From contig JAEWDF010000069.1 of NCBI GenBank assembly GCA_023390245.1, positions 1 to 64,000 of the forward strand: a DNA stretch of 64,000 bases, given 5' to 3'. The first letter of the stretch is position 1, and every line of letters begins with the position of its first letter. Origin of the DNA: Pseudomonadota bacterium (GTDB taxonomy: Bacteria; Pseudomonadota; Alphaproteobacteria; Caulobacterales; Caulobacteraceae). The position numbers and the translations under genes were made by a program. The notes beneath the pieces are model-generated. The model saw nothing but the letters and a program-made list of their open reading frames with translations. It made no database searches and was not told the DNA's origin. Shown here piece by piece: positions 23,152 to 31,583 of the stretch.

Positions 23152-23682
23152 TCAGCGTGTTTCGTCGGACTCCGCCTCGGACGCGGCGACGGCGTCCCCG
23201 GCCTGGTCCAGAGCGTACTGGGCGATCAGGCCGTAGGTCTCGATCTGATCGGGATCGGGATTGGTCCACGCGCTGTTGCGGACGATGCCGGTTCCGGCGG
23301 CGATGCCGTTCTCCATGGCTCGCTGGACCTCGGGGTCGTTCAGCGCGTCGTGGACCAGAGCCTCGACATCGATGGCCTTCAGGGCCTCGGCGGCGATGGC
23401 GGAGGCGTGGCGCGTGACCTCGGCGGTGAAGGCCGACACCTCCGGCGAATATTGCGACCAGAGGGCGGCGATGCGAACGCCCTTCTCCTCCTCGGACAGG
23501 CTCTTGTCCTCCGAGATGGCTTCGGCGCGCTCGCCAAAGGCCTCCATGCGCGCCTCGAAGGCGCTGGAGGCCTTATCGAGGCGGGCCTCGGCCGAGCCGG
23601 GCGCGGGCGCCTGTTCCTGGGCGAGCGCCGAGGACAGCGGCAGAAGGGCCAGGGCGGCGGTCAGGCTGAGGACGCGGATCAT
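23152..23682 (-). CDS. Exported helical protein of unknown function, paralogue A
   Basis: A 176-residue secreted protein. Signal peptide MIRVLSLTAALALLPLSSAL, cleaved near ALAQEQ. The mature protein is charged and helical (EARMEAFGERAEAISEDKSL, IAALWSQYSPEVSAFTAEVT), suggesting a coiled-coil periplasmic protein. It resembles the next gene upstream, which has EARMDQMSDEIDAIVSDMSK and RYGPEMATFGTEVAAFL in the same positions; both are likely products of a tandem duplication. GGGAGC precedes the ATG. Function unknown. Confidence 0.8.
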   Translation of the reverse strand: MIRVLSLTAALALLPLSSALAQEQAPAPGSAEARLDKASSAFEARMEAFGERAEAISEDKSLSEEEKGVRIAALWSQYSPEVSAFTAEVTRHASAIAAEALKAIDVEALVHDALNDPEVQRAMENGIAAGTGIVRNSAWTNPDPDQIETYGLIAQYALDQAGDAVAASEAESDETR

Positions 23683-23759
23683 GGGAAAGCTCCCGTTCGT
23701 GATCCGCGGAACCTCGACCGAACGCCGTCCGGCCTCAAGTGAAATCGTGGTAAGGCGAC

Positions 23760-24233
23760 CTATTCCGCCGGGGCGGCCGAAGACGCCGCATGACGGGCGG
23801 CGATGGCCTGGTGAACCTGGCCGCGGATCTGCTCGGCCATGCCGGAGAGCGCGGTTTCCGTCCGCGCGGCGCCGGCCAGCATCTGGTCCTTGCCTTCGGC
23901 GTTCTCGGGCTTTTCCGCCTCGGCGCGCAGGAAGGCCGCGACCTCGGTTCCGAAAGTCGCCATTTCCGGGCCATAGCGGTTGATCACCGCGTCCGCCTCG
24001 GCCGTGGCCGTGGCGTCGTCCTTGGACATGTCCGAGACGATGGCGTCGATCTCGTCGCTCATCTGGTCCATGCGGGCCTCGAACGCCTCGGCCTTGGCCT
24101 CCAGCGCGGCCTCCTCGGGACTCTGGGCCTCGGCGGCGGCCGGCGGCGCGGACTGGGGAGCCGGCGTCGCGTCCTGGGCGAAGGCCGGGGCGGCGAAGGC
24201 GGCCGCGACGGCCAGCGGGATCAGGAAACGCAT
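23760..24233 (-). CDS. Exported helical protein of unknown function, paralogue B
   Basis: A 157-residue secreted protein with signal peptide MRFLIPLAVAAAFAAPAFAQ and a Pro/Ala/Gln-rich linker (about 20-40). The rest is helical and charged (LEAKAEAFEARMDQMSDEID), with a late segment MAEQIRGQVHQAIAARHA. It is 77 bp upstream of its paralogue and in the same direction. No catalytic or binding motif is visible. It is read away from argG's 3' end, 65 bp downstream of the argG stop, so it may be part of the argG transcript or have its own promoter. Confidence 0.8.
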   Translation of the reverse strand: MRFLIPLAVAAAFAAPAFAQDATPAPQSAPPAAAEAQSPEEAALEAKAEAFEARMDQMSDEIDAIVSDMSKDDATATAEADAVINRYGPEMATFGTEVAAFLRAEAEKPENAEGKDQMLAGAARTETALSGMAEQIRGQVHQAIAARHAASSAAPAE

Positions 24234-24298
24234 GTGTGGAGCTCCGAGGTAAGGGGCCGCACCCTGACCCGCGACCGGGGCCACGGCAACCCTGGAAA

Positions 24299-25531
24299 TC
24301 AGCCCTGGCGGCCGTCGCGCTTGGCCAGCACGCGCAGACGAAGCGCGTTCAGCTTGATGAAACCGGCCGCATCCTTGTGATCATAGGCCTGGACGCCCTC
24401 CTCGAAGGTCACCAGGTCCTGGTCGTACAGGCTGTTGGGGCTCTCGCGGCCGACGACGGTGACATTGCCCTTGTAGAGCTTGACCCGCACCTCGCCGGAG
24501 ACCTTCTCCTGGCTGTGGTCGATGGCGGCCTGCAGCATCTCGCGCTCGGGCGAGAACCAGAAGCCGTTGTAGATGACCGAAGCGTATTTCGGCATCAGTT
24601 CGTCCTTCAGGTGCATGGCGCCGCGGTCGAGGGTGATCGATTCCATGCCGCGGTGCGCCGCCAGCAGGATGGTCCCGCCGGGGGTCTCGTAGACGCCCCG
24701 CGACTTCATGCCGACGAAGCGGTTCTCGACCAGATCCAGGCGGCCGATCCCATTGTCGTGGCCCAGTTGGTTCAGCTTGGTCAGCAGGGCGGCCGGCGAC
24801 AGGGCCTGGCCGTCGATGGCGACCGGGTCGCCCTTCTCGAAGGCGATGGTGACTATGGTCGGCGTATCCGGGGCGGCTTCCGGCGAGAGGGTGCGCTGGT
24901 GCACGAACTCGGGCGCCTCGACGGCCGGATCCTCCAGCACCTTCCCCTCGGAGGACGAATGCAGCAGGTTGGCGTCGACCGAGAAGGGCGCCTCGCCGCG
25001 CTTGTCCTTGGCGATCGGAATCTGGTTCTTCTCGGCGAAGTCCAGCAGGGCCTCGCGGCTGCGGAATTCCCATTCGCGCCAAGGGGCGATGACGCGGATG
25101 TCGGGCTGCAGGGCGTAGTAGCCGACCTCGAAGCGGACCTGGTCGTTGCCCTTGCCAGTGGCGCCGTGACAGACGGCGTCGGCCCCGACCTGGCGCGCGA
25201 TCTCGATCTGGCGCTTGGCGATCAGCGGGCGGGCGATCGAGGTGCCCAGCAGATACTGGCCCTCATAGACGGTGTTGGCGCGGAACATCGGGAAGACGAA
25301 GTCGCGCACGAACTCCTCGCGCAGGTCGTCGATGAAGATGTTCTCGGGCTTGATCCCCAGCTTCAGCGCCTTCTCGCGCGCCGGCGCCAGCTCCTCGCCC
25401 TGGCCCAGGTCGGCGGTGAAGGTCACGACCTCCGCGCCGTATTCGGTCTGGAGCCACTTGAGGATGATCGAGGTGTCCAAACCGCCGGAATAGGCGAGGA
25501 CCACCTTCTTGGGCTTGGAAGCGTCGGTCAT
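24299..25531 (-). CDS. argG: Argininosuccinate synthase
   Basis: A 410-residue enzyme joining citrulline and aspartate with ATP in arginine synthesis. The PP-motif VVLAYSGGLDTSIILKWLQ is at about 10-28, followed by the conserved GQGEELAPAREKALKLG, CHGATGKGNDQVRFE near 140, IGRLDLVENRFVGMKSRG and AHRGMESITLDRG. Length is usual. Start ATG 25531 (MTDASKPKK). The gene stands alone; argH is not in the window. The 100 bp upstream show no operator I can identify. Confidence 0.99.
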   Translation of the reverse strand: MTDASKPKKVVLAYSGGLDTSIILKWLQTEYGAEVVTFTADLGQGEELAPAREKALKLGIKPENIFIDDLREEFVRDFVFPMFRANTVYEGQYLLGTSIARPLIAKRQIEIARQVGADAVCHGATGKGNDQVRFEVGYYALQPDIRVIAPWREWEFRSREALLDFAEKNQIPIAKDKRGEAPFSVDANLLHSSSEGKVLEDPAVEAPEFVHQRTLSPEAAPDTPTIVTIAFEKGDPVAIDGQALSPAALLTKLNQLGHDNGIGRLDLVENRFVGMKSRGVYETPGGTILLAAHRGMESITLDRGAMHLKDELMPKYASVIYNGFWFSPEREMLQAAIDHSQEKVSGEVRVKLYKGNVTVVGRESPNSLYDQDLVTFEEGVQAYDHKDAAGFIKLNALRLRVLAKRDGRQG

Positions 25532-25632
25532 GGGCGGATCTTTCGGCAGGGAGGGAGGTCTGCGCGCGCATAAGACCCACGCGCCCGCGATGCAACCTTG
25601 TCGGTCCGCCGCGGGGACGCGGCAGTCCTTGG

Positions 25633-26052
25633 CTAGCCTTCCGAATCCGCTTCCTCGACAGCGCCGGCGATCAGTTCACGCATCAGCCCGGCCACCATCT
25701 TCTGCTGGGCGGTGGTCAATTGCGGGGCCAGGCGGCTGATCTCGACGGTGTGGCGCGTCTGGGGCGGATCATGGTCGAAGGCCGCCGCCTCCTCGGCCAC
25801 GCCCCGGACCGGGTCGTCATGGCCGGGGAAGAAGCCGGACAGGTCGACGTTCAGAAACCGGGCGATCTCGAACAGCTTGGAAGCCGAGATGCGGTTGGTC
25901 CCCTTCTCGTACTTCTGGACCTGCTGGAAGCTGACGCCCAGGGCGCGCGCCAGGGCCGACTGGCTGAGGCCCTGGCCAAGGCGATGCTCCTGGACGCGAC
26001 GGCCGACGTGACGATCGACGGAATGGGGCTCTTCATTGTCGTTGCGCGCCAT
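25633..26052 (-). CDS. XRE family helix-turn-helix regulator
   Basis: A 139-residue regulator of the type that follows lnt in many alphaproteobacteria. The HTH is at about 15-65 (VGRRVQEHRLGQGLSQSALA, ALGVSFQQVQKYEKGTNRIS). The C-terminal part (APQLTTAQQKMVAGLMRELI) is helical and probably a dimerisation region. It is related to the regulator at 32395-32790, which has the near-identical FQQVQKYE/CQQVQKYE recognition segment. It follows lnt by 15 bp and is likely cotranscribed. Targets unknown. Confidence 0.88.
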   Translation of the reverse strand: MARNDNEEPHSVDRHVGRRVQEHRLGQGLSQSALARALGVSFQQVQKYEKGTNRISASKLFEIARFLNVDLSGFFPGHDDPVRGVAEEAAAFDHDPPQTRHTVEISRLAPQLTTAQQKMVAGLMRELIAGAVEEADSEG

Positions 26053-26067
26053 GTCCGCCTCCGATGG

Positions 26068-27711
26068 CTATCGATGGATTGCGAGCCTAGCGGGGGTTCC
26101 CAACGGCCACAAGGATAGGATGAACATCAGAACAGTCACCATCCAGAAGAGCAGGTCGCCGATCCGGCCGTAGGGAGTCACGCCCGTCGCCTGGGGCAGG
26201 CGCGCGTCGATCACCCCCATGACGCCGGGCTCCAGCCGCTCGCCCTCGACGACGCGGCCCCAGGGATCGATCATCGCCGATACGCCCGTGGGCGTGGCCC
26301 GCGCGATCGGCAGGCCCGTCTCGATGGCGCGGTAGCTGGCCAGGTTCAGGTGCTGACGCGGCCCGGAGGTGCGGCCGAACCAGGCGTCGTTGGACGCATT
26401 GACGATCCAGGCGGGGCGGCCCGCAGCGCCGGGCGTGAAGCCGGGATAGAGGCTCTCGTAGCAGATCAGCGGCTGCACCGGCGGCGCGCCCGGCAGGGCG
26501 ATCGGCGCCGGCGTCGGCCCGGCCGAGAAGTCGCTGGGCATGTGGACCAGGCTGCGCAGACCGACGGCCGTCATCACCGGCCCCAGCGGCAGATATTCGC
26601 CGAACGGCACCAGCCGGTGTTTATCATAGACGGCGGCGACGCGCAGGCCCGCCCCGCCCTCGTCATGCAGGGCGAACAGGCTGTTGTAATAGCGCGCGCC
26701 TTCCGGCGCCGCCGGATCGGCGACGCCCCGGGCCAATCCCATCAGCAGGGTCTGGCCGGGTTGGAGCGCGGCGGCGATCCCTTCCCCCTCCGGGGCGCCG
26801 GGCGCGAACACCTGAAAGTCGGCCGCCGGCAGGGAACCCTCGGGCCAGATCACCACGTCGGGCCGCCGTGAAGCTGGCTGGCCGGTCAGGCGCAGATAGC
26901 GGTCGACGATGGAGCGATAGGCCTCCGGCGTCCATTTGGATTCCTGGTCCACGTTCGCCTGGACGATCCGCACCGTCGTTTCCGTGAAGCGCAGTTCGGC
27001 GCCGTTCAGTCTCACGGCGCCGAACAGGGCGACCAGGGCCAGGGCCAGGGCGCCCGCTCCCGCCGACATCCAGCGCCCGCGCCACAGCCCCGGCCCGACC
27101 AGCGGCCCCAGGGCCGAGACGGCGGCGACCGTGACCAGGCTGAGCCCATAGACCCCGACGACCGAGGCGGCCTGCGACATCACCCCGCCCGCGCGCCAGC
27201 TGGCCCCGGCGGGGTTCCACGGAAAGCCGGTCAGCACATGGCCGCGCAGCCATTCGAACAGGCAGAACAGGGCGGCGAACAACAGCACGCGGACGACGCC
27301 GAGGGGGGCGAGCCGGCGATAGAGGGCTGAGGCCGCTCCCCAGAACAGGCCCAGGCCCGCCGGCAGCAGGCTGGCCGCGAAGGGCGCCATCCACGCCTGC
27401 TCGGGATTGACGAAGAAGGCTTCCGCCACCCACCAGCAGCCGATGAAGAAATAGGCGAAGCCCGCCAGCCACCCCATCCAGAAGGCGCCGCGCACCCGAT
27501 CGGACCGCTCCGACACGACCATCAGCAGCGGATAGCCCAACAGGCCGGGCAGGACCCCGAACGGCGGGTGCGCCAGCGCCGCCCCCGCGCCCGCCAGCAG
27601 CGCCAGGCCGACCCGGATCCAGAAGATCGCCAGCCGCCGCCGCCCCTCCGGCAGGGCGCGCAGGGACCGGGCGGCCCGGTCGATCAGGGCGTCAGGCGTG
27701 GTCAAGCGCAT
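26068..27711 (-). CDS. lnt: Apolipoprotein N-acyltransferase
   Basis: A 547-residue inner-membrane enzyme that adds the third acyl chain to lipoproteins. The N-terminal half has about six membrane helices (LLAGAGAALAHPPFGVLPGL, FAYFFIGCWWVAEAFF and others), then a nitrilase-fold domain from about 240. The catalytic triad is visible: Glu in WPEGSLPA (about 288), Lys in YDKHRLVPFGEYLP (about 362) and Cys in ICYESLYPG (about 415). A last helix ends the protein. Start ATG 27711 lies 20 nt inside ybeY. Its clients include the two lipoproteins seen at 4454 and 19481. Confidence 0.96.
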   Translation of the reverse strand: MRLTTPDALIDRAARSLRALPEGRRRLAIFWIRVGLALLAGAGAALAHPPFGVLPGLLGYPLLMVVSERSDRVRGAFWMGWLAGFAYFFIGCWWVAEAFFVNPEQAWMAPFAASLLPAGLGLFWGAASALYRRLAPLGVVRVLLFAALFCLFEWLRGHVLTGFPWNPAGASWRAGGVMSQAASVVGVYGLSLVTVAAVSALGPLVGPGLWRGRWMSAGAGALALALVALFGAVRLNGAELRFTETTVRIVQANVDQESKWTPEAYRSIVDRYLRLTGQPASRRPDVVIWPEGSLPAADFQVFAPGAPEGEGIAAALQPGQTLLMGLARGVADPAAPEGARYYNSLFALHDEGGAGLRVAAVYDKHRLVPFGEYLPLGPVMTAVGLRSLVHMPSDFSAGPTPAPIALPGAPPVQPLICYESLYPGFTPGAAGRPAWIVNASNDAWFGRTSGPRQHLNLASYRAIETGLPIARATPTGVSAMIDPWGRVVEGERLEPGVMGVIDARLPQATGVTPYGRIGDLLFWMVTVLMFILSLWPLGTPARLAIHR

Positions 27712-28138
27712 AGGGGTCCCCGACGCCCAGGCCGGCCAGGACGCCCCGCTCCTCGGCCTCCATCGCCTCGGCCTCGGCGTCGTCCTCATGGTCCCGGCCC
27801 AGCAGGTGCAGCACGCCGTGGACGACCAGATGGCTCAGGTGGGCCGACAGGGTCTTGCCCTGGTCCTCGGCCTCGGCCGCGCAGACGCCCAGCGCCAGGA
27901 CGATGTCGCCCAGGTGCGGAAAGGCCGCCTCGGGCGCGGGGAAGGACAGGACATTGGTCGGCTTGTCCTTGCCCCGGAAACGGACGTTCAGTTCGCGCAC
28001 GGTCGCGTCGTCGGTCAGCAGAACGACCACATCGCCCTCGACGGCGCCCAAGGCCGCGCCGGCGGCCTTTCGCACCACCGCCTCGGCGTCAGGCAGGGCG
28101 ACGGTCCAGCCGTCGGCCTCGATCTCGACCTCGATCAT
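27692..28138 (-). CDS. ybeY: Endoribonuclease YbeY
   Basis: A 148-residue zinc RNase of rRNA maturation and ribosome quality control. The metal site HGVLHLLGRDHEDD (HxxxHxxxxxH) is intact, as are VLLTDDATVRELNVRFRGKDK and the conserved PTNVLSFP. The start overlaps the phoH stop (ATGA), and the C-terminus overlaps the lnt start by 20 nt. In many relatives corC lies between ybeY and lnt; it is absent here. Confidence 0.97.
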   Translation of the reverse strand: MIEVEIEADGWTVALPDAEAVVRKAAGAALGAVEGDVVVLLTDDATVRELNVRFRGKDKPTNVLSFPAPEAAFPHLGDIVLALGVCAAEAEDQGKTLSAHLSHLVVHGVLHLLGRDHEDDAEAEAMEAEERGVLAGLGVGDPYALDHA

Positions 28139-29121
28139 CCCTGGTCCTCCAGGTCCGGCGCCGGCAGGCGGCGCGCGGCGTCGGCGTCATAGGCGCGCAC
28201 GATCCGCTCGACCATCGCATGGCGCACCACGTCCGAGGCCGTGAACTTCAGCACGCCGACGCCCTCCACCCCATCCAGGATGCGCAGCGCATGGGCCAGG
28301 CCGGAATCGCGGGGATTCAGCAGGTCGATCTGCGACGGGTCGCCGGTGACGACCATCCGCGCGCCCTCGCCCAGCCGGGTCAGCACCATCTTCATCTGCA
28401 GGCGCGAGGTGTTCTGCGCCTCGTCCACGATGATGAAGGCGTGGCTCAGGGTGCGGCCGCGCATGAAGGCGATGGGGGCGGCCTCGATCTCGCCCTTGTC
28501 GCGGCGGCGCTGCACGTCCTCGGGCCCCAGGATGTCGTTCAGCGCCTCCCAGATCGGGGCCAGATAGGGATCGACCTTCTCGTTCAGGTCGCCCGGCAGG
28601 AAGCCCAGCTTCTCGCCCGCCTCGACCGCCGGCCGGGTGATGACCAGCCGGTCCACCTGTCCGCGCCGCAGCAGGCTGGCGCCGTAGGCGGCCGCCAGGA
28701 AGGTCTTACCCGTGCCCGCCGGCCCGACGCCGAAGCTCAGTTCGCAGCGCCCCAGCATGTCCAGATAGGCGGCCTGCGCCTTGGTCTTGGGCACAATGGC
28801 GCCGCGCTTGCCGCCGGGCAGGGAGACGCCCGCCGCCGCCAGCCCCGACCCGCCCTTGCCGCCGCGCGCCTGGCCCAGCGCCGCGCGCACGTCGGCCTCG
28901 GTCACCTCGGCGCCCATGGACGCCCGCTTGGCCAGATCCTCGATGACCCGGCGCGCATCGGCCCGGTCGCGCGATCCGCCGTTGATCGAAGCGCCGCCGC
29001 CCGGCGTCTCGACCAGCACCTTGAAGGCGTCCTCGATCAGGGCGACGTGACGGCTGTTCGGCCCGACCACGGCGCGCAGCTCGGCGTCGTTCAGCGGGAC
29101 GAATTCGGAATCTCTCGCCAC
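28135..29121 (-). CDS. PhoH family P-loop ATPase
   Basis: A 328-residue cytoplasmic PhoH-like protein. The Walker A motif GPAGTGKTFLAAAYG is at about 133-147, Walker B in HAFIIVDEAQNT, followed by RMVVTGDPSQIDL. The N-terminus (FVPLNDAELRAVVGPNSRHV) matches the domain that precedes the ATPase core in this family. The family is linked by position to YbeY and RNA metabolism; its activity is not well established. The start is GTG 29121, sharing one base with the miaB stop (TAGTG). Confidence 0.95.
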   Translation of the reverse strand: MARDSEFVPLNDAELRAVVGPNSRHVALIEDAFKVLVETPGGGASINGGSRDRADARRVIEDLAKRASMGAEVTEADVRAALGQARGGKGGSGLAAAGVSLPGGKRGAIVPKTKAQAAYLDMLGRCELSFGVGPAGTGKTFLAAAYGASLLRRGQVDRLVITRPAVEAGEKLGFLPGDLNEKVDPYLAPIWEALNDILGPEDVQRRRDKGEIEAAPIAFMRGRTLSHAFIIVDEAQNTSRLQMKMVLTRLGEGARMVVTGDPSQIDLLNPRDSGLAHALRILDGVEGVGVLKFTASDVVRHAMVERIVRAYDADAARRLPAPDLEDQG

Positions 29122-30542
29122 TAGGCCGCCTTTTCCTTCTGGCCCGCCGTCTCATCCGGGGCGGCGCCGAGCCGCCCGGTCAGGCTGTTCTGCTGGCCGC
29201 GCAGGATCTCGACCGGAACGACCTGGCCGATCAGATGATCCGCGTCCTCGACGTACACCGACTGGAGATAGGGCGAGCGGCCGATGGCCTGGCGCCCGTG
29301 CCGGCCCTTCTTCTCGAACAACACCGGAACGGTCCGCCCCGCCATGCCGGCGTTGAACGCCACCTGCTGCTCGGTCAGCAGGGCCTGGAGCCGATGCAGC
29401 CGCGCCTTGGCGACCTCCGGCTCGATCTGCGCCCCCATGCCTGCGGCGGGCGTGCCCGGGCGCGGCGAATAGATGAAGCTGAAGGCGGAGGCGTAGTCGA
29501 CCCGCCGCACCAGGTCGAGCGTGTCCTCGAAGTCCCTGTCCGTCTCGCCGGGGAAGCCGACGATGAAGTCGCCGGACATGGCCATGTCGGGCCGGGCCTC
29601 TCGGATGCGGGCGACCAGGTCGAAATACTTCTGCCGGCCGTGCTTCCGGTTCATCAGCCGCAGGATGCGGTCCGAGCCCGACTGCACCGGCAGGTGCAGA
29701 TAGGGCATCAGGGCGTCCAGGTCGCCATGGGCGGCGATCAGGTCGTCGGACATGTCGTTGGGATGGCTGGTCGTATAGCGGATGCGGTCGATGCCGGGGA
29801 TGTCGGCGAGGGCGTAGGCCAGCTCCGCCAGGGTCGCCTTCCTTCCATCGGCCCGCTCGCCGTCGTAGGCGTTGACGTTCTGGCCCAGCAGGGTGACCTC
29901 GCGCACGCCCCGGTCGGCCAGGGCGCGGGCCTCGTCCAGCACCGCCGCCAGCGGCCGCGACCATTCCGCGCCGCGCGTATAGGGCACGACGCAGAAGGTG
30001 CAGAACTTGTCGCAGCCTTCCTGCACGGTCAGGAAGGCGGTCGGCCCGGTCGTGCCGCGCGCGGCCGGCAGGGCGTCGAACTTGTCCACCGGCGCGAAGT
30101 CGGCGCCGATCCGCTCGCCCCGGGCCCGCGCCGTGCGGGTCAGAAGCTCGGGCAGCTGGTGATAGGCCTGGGGGCCGACGACCAGGTCCACCGCCGGCTG
30201 GCGGCGCATGATCTCCTCGCCCTCCGCCTGGGCCACGCAGCCGGCGACGGCGATGGTCATGCCGCCGCGGCCTTCGTCGGCCTTGGCCTCCTTCATCTCG
30301 CGCAGCTTGCCGAGTTCGGAATAGACCTTCTCGGCCGCCTTCTCGCGGATATGGCAGGTGTTCAGGATGACGAAGTCGGCGTCGTCCGGCGTCTCGGTCG
30401 GCGCATAGCCCAGCGGGCGCAGGACATCGGCCATGCGCTCGCTGTCATAGACGTTCATCTGGCAGCCGTAGGTCTTGATGAACAGGCGCTTGGCCGGCGC
30501 CGGTTCGCCGGGGACGGCTGCGAGAACCAGGGTGTCGCTCAT
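29121..30542 (-). CDS. miaB: tRNA-2-methylthio-N6-dimethylallyladenosine synthase
   Basis: A 473-residue radical-SAM methylthiotransferase that converts i6A37 to ms2i6A37 in tRNA. It has the N-terminal UPF0004 domain (IKTYGCQMNVYDSERM, NTCHIREKAAEKVYSEL), the radical-SAM motif CDKFCTFCVVPYTRG (about 175-190), and a C-terminal TRAM domain (GRTVPVLFEKKGRHGRQAIG). The three N-terminal cluster cysteines are visible. It lies between fur and phoH in a run of RNA genes; its stop overlaps the phoH start. miaA is not in the window. Confidence 0.97.
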   Translation of the reverse strand: MSDTLVLAAVPGEPAPAKRLFIKTYGCQMNVYDSERMADVLRPLGYAPTETPDDADFVILNTCHIREKAAEKVYSELGKLREMKEAKADEGRGGMTIAVAGCVAQAEGEEIMRRQPAVDLVVGPQAYHQLPELLTRTARARGERIGADFAPVDKFDALPAARGTTGPTAFLTVQEGCDKFCTFCVVPYTRGAEWSRPLAAVLDEARALADRGVREVTLLGQNVNAYDGERADGRKATLAELAYALADIPGIDRIRYTTSHPNDMSDDLIAAHGDLDALMPYLHLPVQSGSDRILRLMNRKHGRQKYFDLVARIREARPDMAMSGDFIVGFPGETDRDFEDTLDLVRRVDYASAFSFIYSPRPGTPAAGMGAQIEPEVAKARLHRLQALLTEQQVAFNAGMAGRTVPVLFEKKGRHGRQAIGRSPYLQSVYVEDADHLIGQVVPVEILRGQQNSLTGRLGAAPDETAGQKEKAA

Positions 30543-30624
30543 CCGGCGGCTTTTAGTGCGCTCTCGCGCTTCGCGCTACTTGGACGGCCCGAATTAGAAG
30601 GGCGTCCGATGCGACGGGACGGCT

Positions 30625-31098
30625 TCAGGACGCCGTCTCCTCGCGGGCGTGGTGGCGCTTGTAGATCAGGCCTTCGCGCTCGGCCGGCTCGGCCCCGGGA
30701 ATGGCGTGGCCATAGAGCTCCAGCTTGTGGCCCACCAGTTCATAGCCCAGCTTGCGGGCGATTTCGGCCTTCAGCCGCTCGATCTCGGCGTCGAAGAATT
30801 CGATCACCTCGCCCGTCTTGGTGTCGATCAGATGATCGTGATGGTCGTCGCCGGCCTCTTCGTAGCGACTGCGCCCGTCGCCGAAGTCGTGCTTCTCGAC
30901 CACGCCCGCCTCCTCGAACAGGCGCACGGTGCGATAGACGGTGGCGATCGAGATATGCGGATCGATGGCCGAGGCGCGGCGGTACAGCTCCTCGACATCG
31001 GGGTGGTCGTCGGCGGCGGACAGCACGCGTGCGATCACGCGGCGCTGTTCGGTCATTCGCATGCCACGCTCGGCGCAGAGTTTTTCGATCCGGTCCAT
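30625..31098 (-). CDS. fur: Ferric uptake regulator Fur
   Basis: A 157-residue metal-dependent repressor. It has the winged helix (RMTEQRRVIARVLSAADDHP, then ISIATVYRTVRLFEEAGVVE) and the metal site DDHHDHLID followed by VIEFFDAEIERLK. The CxxC pair of some Fur proteins is missing, as in other alphaproteobacterial Fur homologues. The start is ambiguous: ATGs at 31122, 31104 and 31098 share the frame, and none has a strong ribosome site. I chose 31098 because MDRIEKLCAERG resembles the family's usual beginning. It lies between rimI and miaB. Confidence 0.92.
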   Translation of the reverse strand: MDRIEKLCAERGMRMTEQRRVIARVLSAADDHPDVEELYRRASAIDPHISIATVYRTVRLFEEAGVVEKHDFGDGRSRYEEAGDDHHDHLIDTKTGEVIEFFDAEIERLKAEIARKLGYELVGHKLELYGHAIPGAEPAEREGLIYKRHHAREETAS

Positions 31099-31136
31099 GG
31101 ACATGAGGATAGGGTCTCGCATCGTTCGGGGGAAGT

Positions 31137-31583
31137 CTAGCCGCTCGCCAGGTCGAAGCCCATGACGAGGGCGTCGGTGCGGCCGTGATTGTAATAGTTC
31201 TTTCGCCGCCCGATGGGGCGGAATCCCGCGCGGGCGTACAGGGCCAGGGCGGCGGCGTTGTCCTCCGCCACCTCGAGGAACAGGCGCCGGGCGCCGGCCT
31301 GGGCCGCGCGCGCCGCCGCGCGTCCCGTCAGCCAGCCGCCCAGGCCGGCGCGGCGCGCCTCGGGCCGCACCGCCAGGGTCAGAATCTCGGCCTCATCCAT
31401 CACCACGCGGACCAGGATGAAGCCGTCCGCCTCGGCGACCGCGAAGACCCCGGCCTGGTCCAGCAGGGCCGCGAACGATTCGGCCGTCCACGGCTCGGGG
31501 AAGGCCGTGGCGTGGAGCGCGGCCAGCCGCTCCGGCCCGGGCCGATCCGAGGCTTCGTCGGAGGGCGTCATGGCGGAGGTCAA
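31137..31583 (-). CDS. rimI: Ribosomal-protein-alanine N-acetyltransferase RimI-like
   Basis: A 148-residue GNAT acetyltransferase with the acetyl-CoA site EILTLAVRPEARRAGLGGWL (about 68-87), LFLEVAEDNAAALALYARAG and the C-terminal FRPIGRRKNYYNHGRTDALVM, the RimI signature. It acetylates the N-terminus of ribosomal protein S18 in E. coli. The start overlaps the tsaB stop (ATGA); an in-frame ATG at 31571 is an alternative start. The tsaB-rimI order is common. Confidence 0.93.
   Translation of the reverse strand: MTSAMTPSDEASDRPGPERLAALHATAFPEPWTAESFAALLDQAGVFAVAEADGFILVRVVMDEAEILTLAVRPEARRAGLGGWLTGRAAARAAQAGARRLFLEVAEDNAAALALYARAGFRPIGRRKNYYNHGRTDALVMGFDLASG

Noticed and set aside
24236..25573. 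A plus-strand frame opposite argG
   Set aside because: Antisense of argG; composition is typical of a shadow.
25532..25632. SAM or arginine riboswitch ahead of argG
   Set aside because: The 101-bp gap lacks conserved riboswitch cores; no structured pattern seen.
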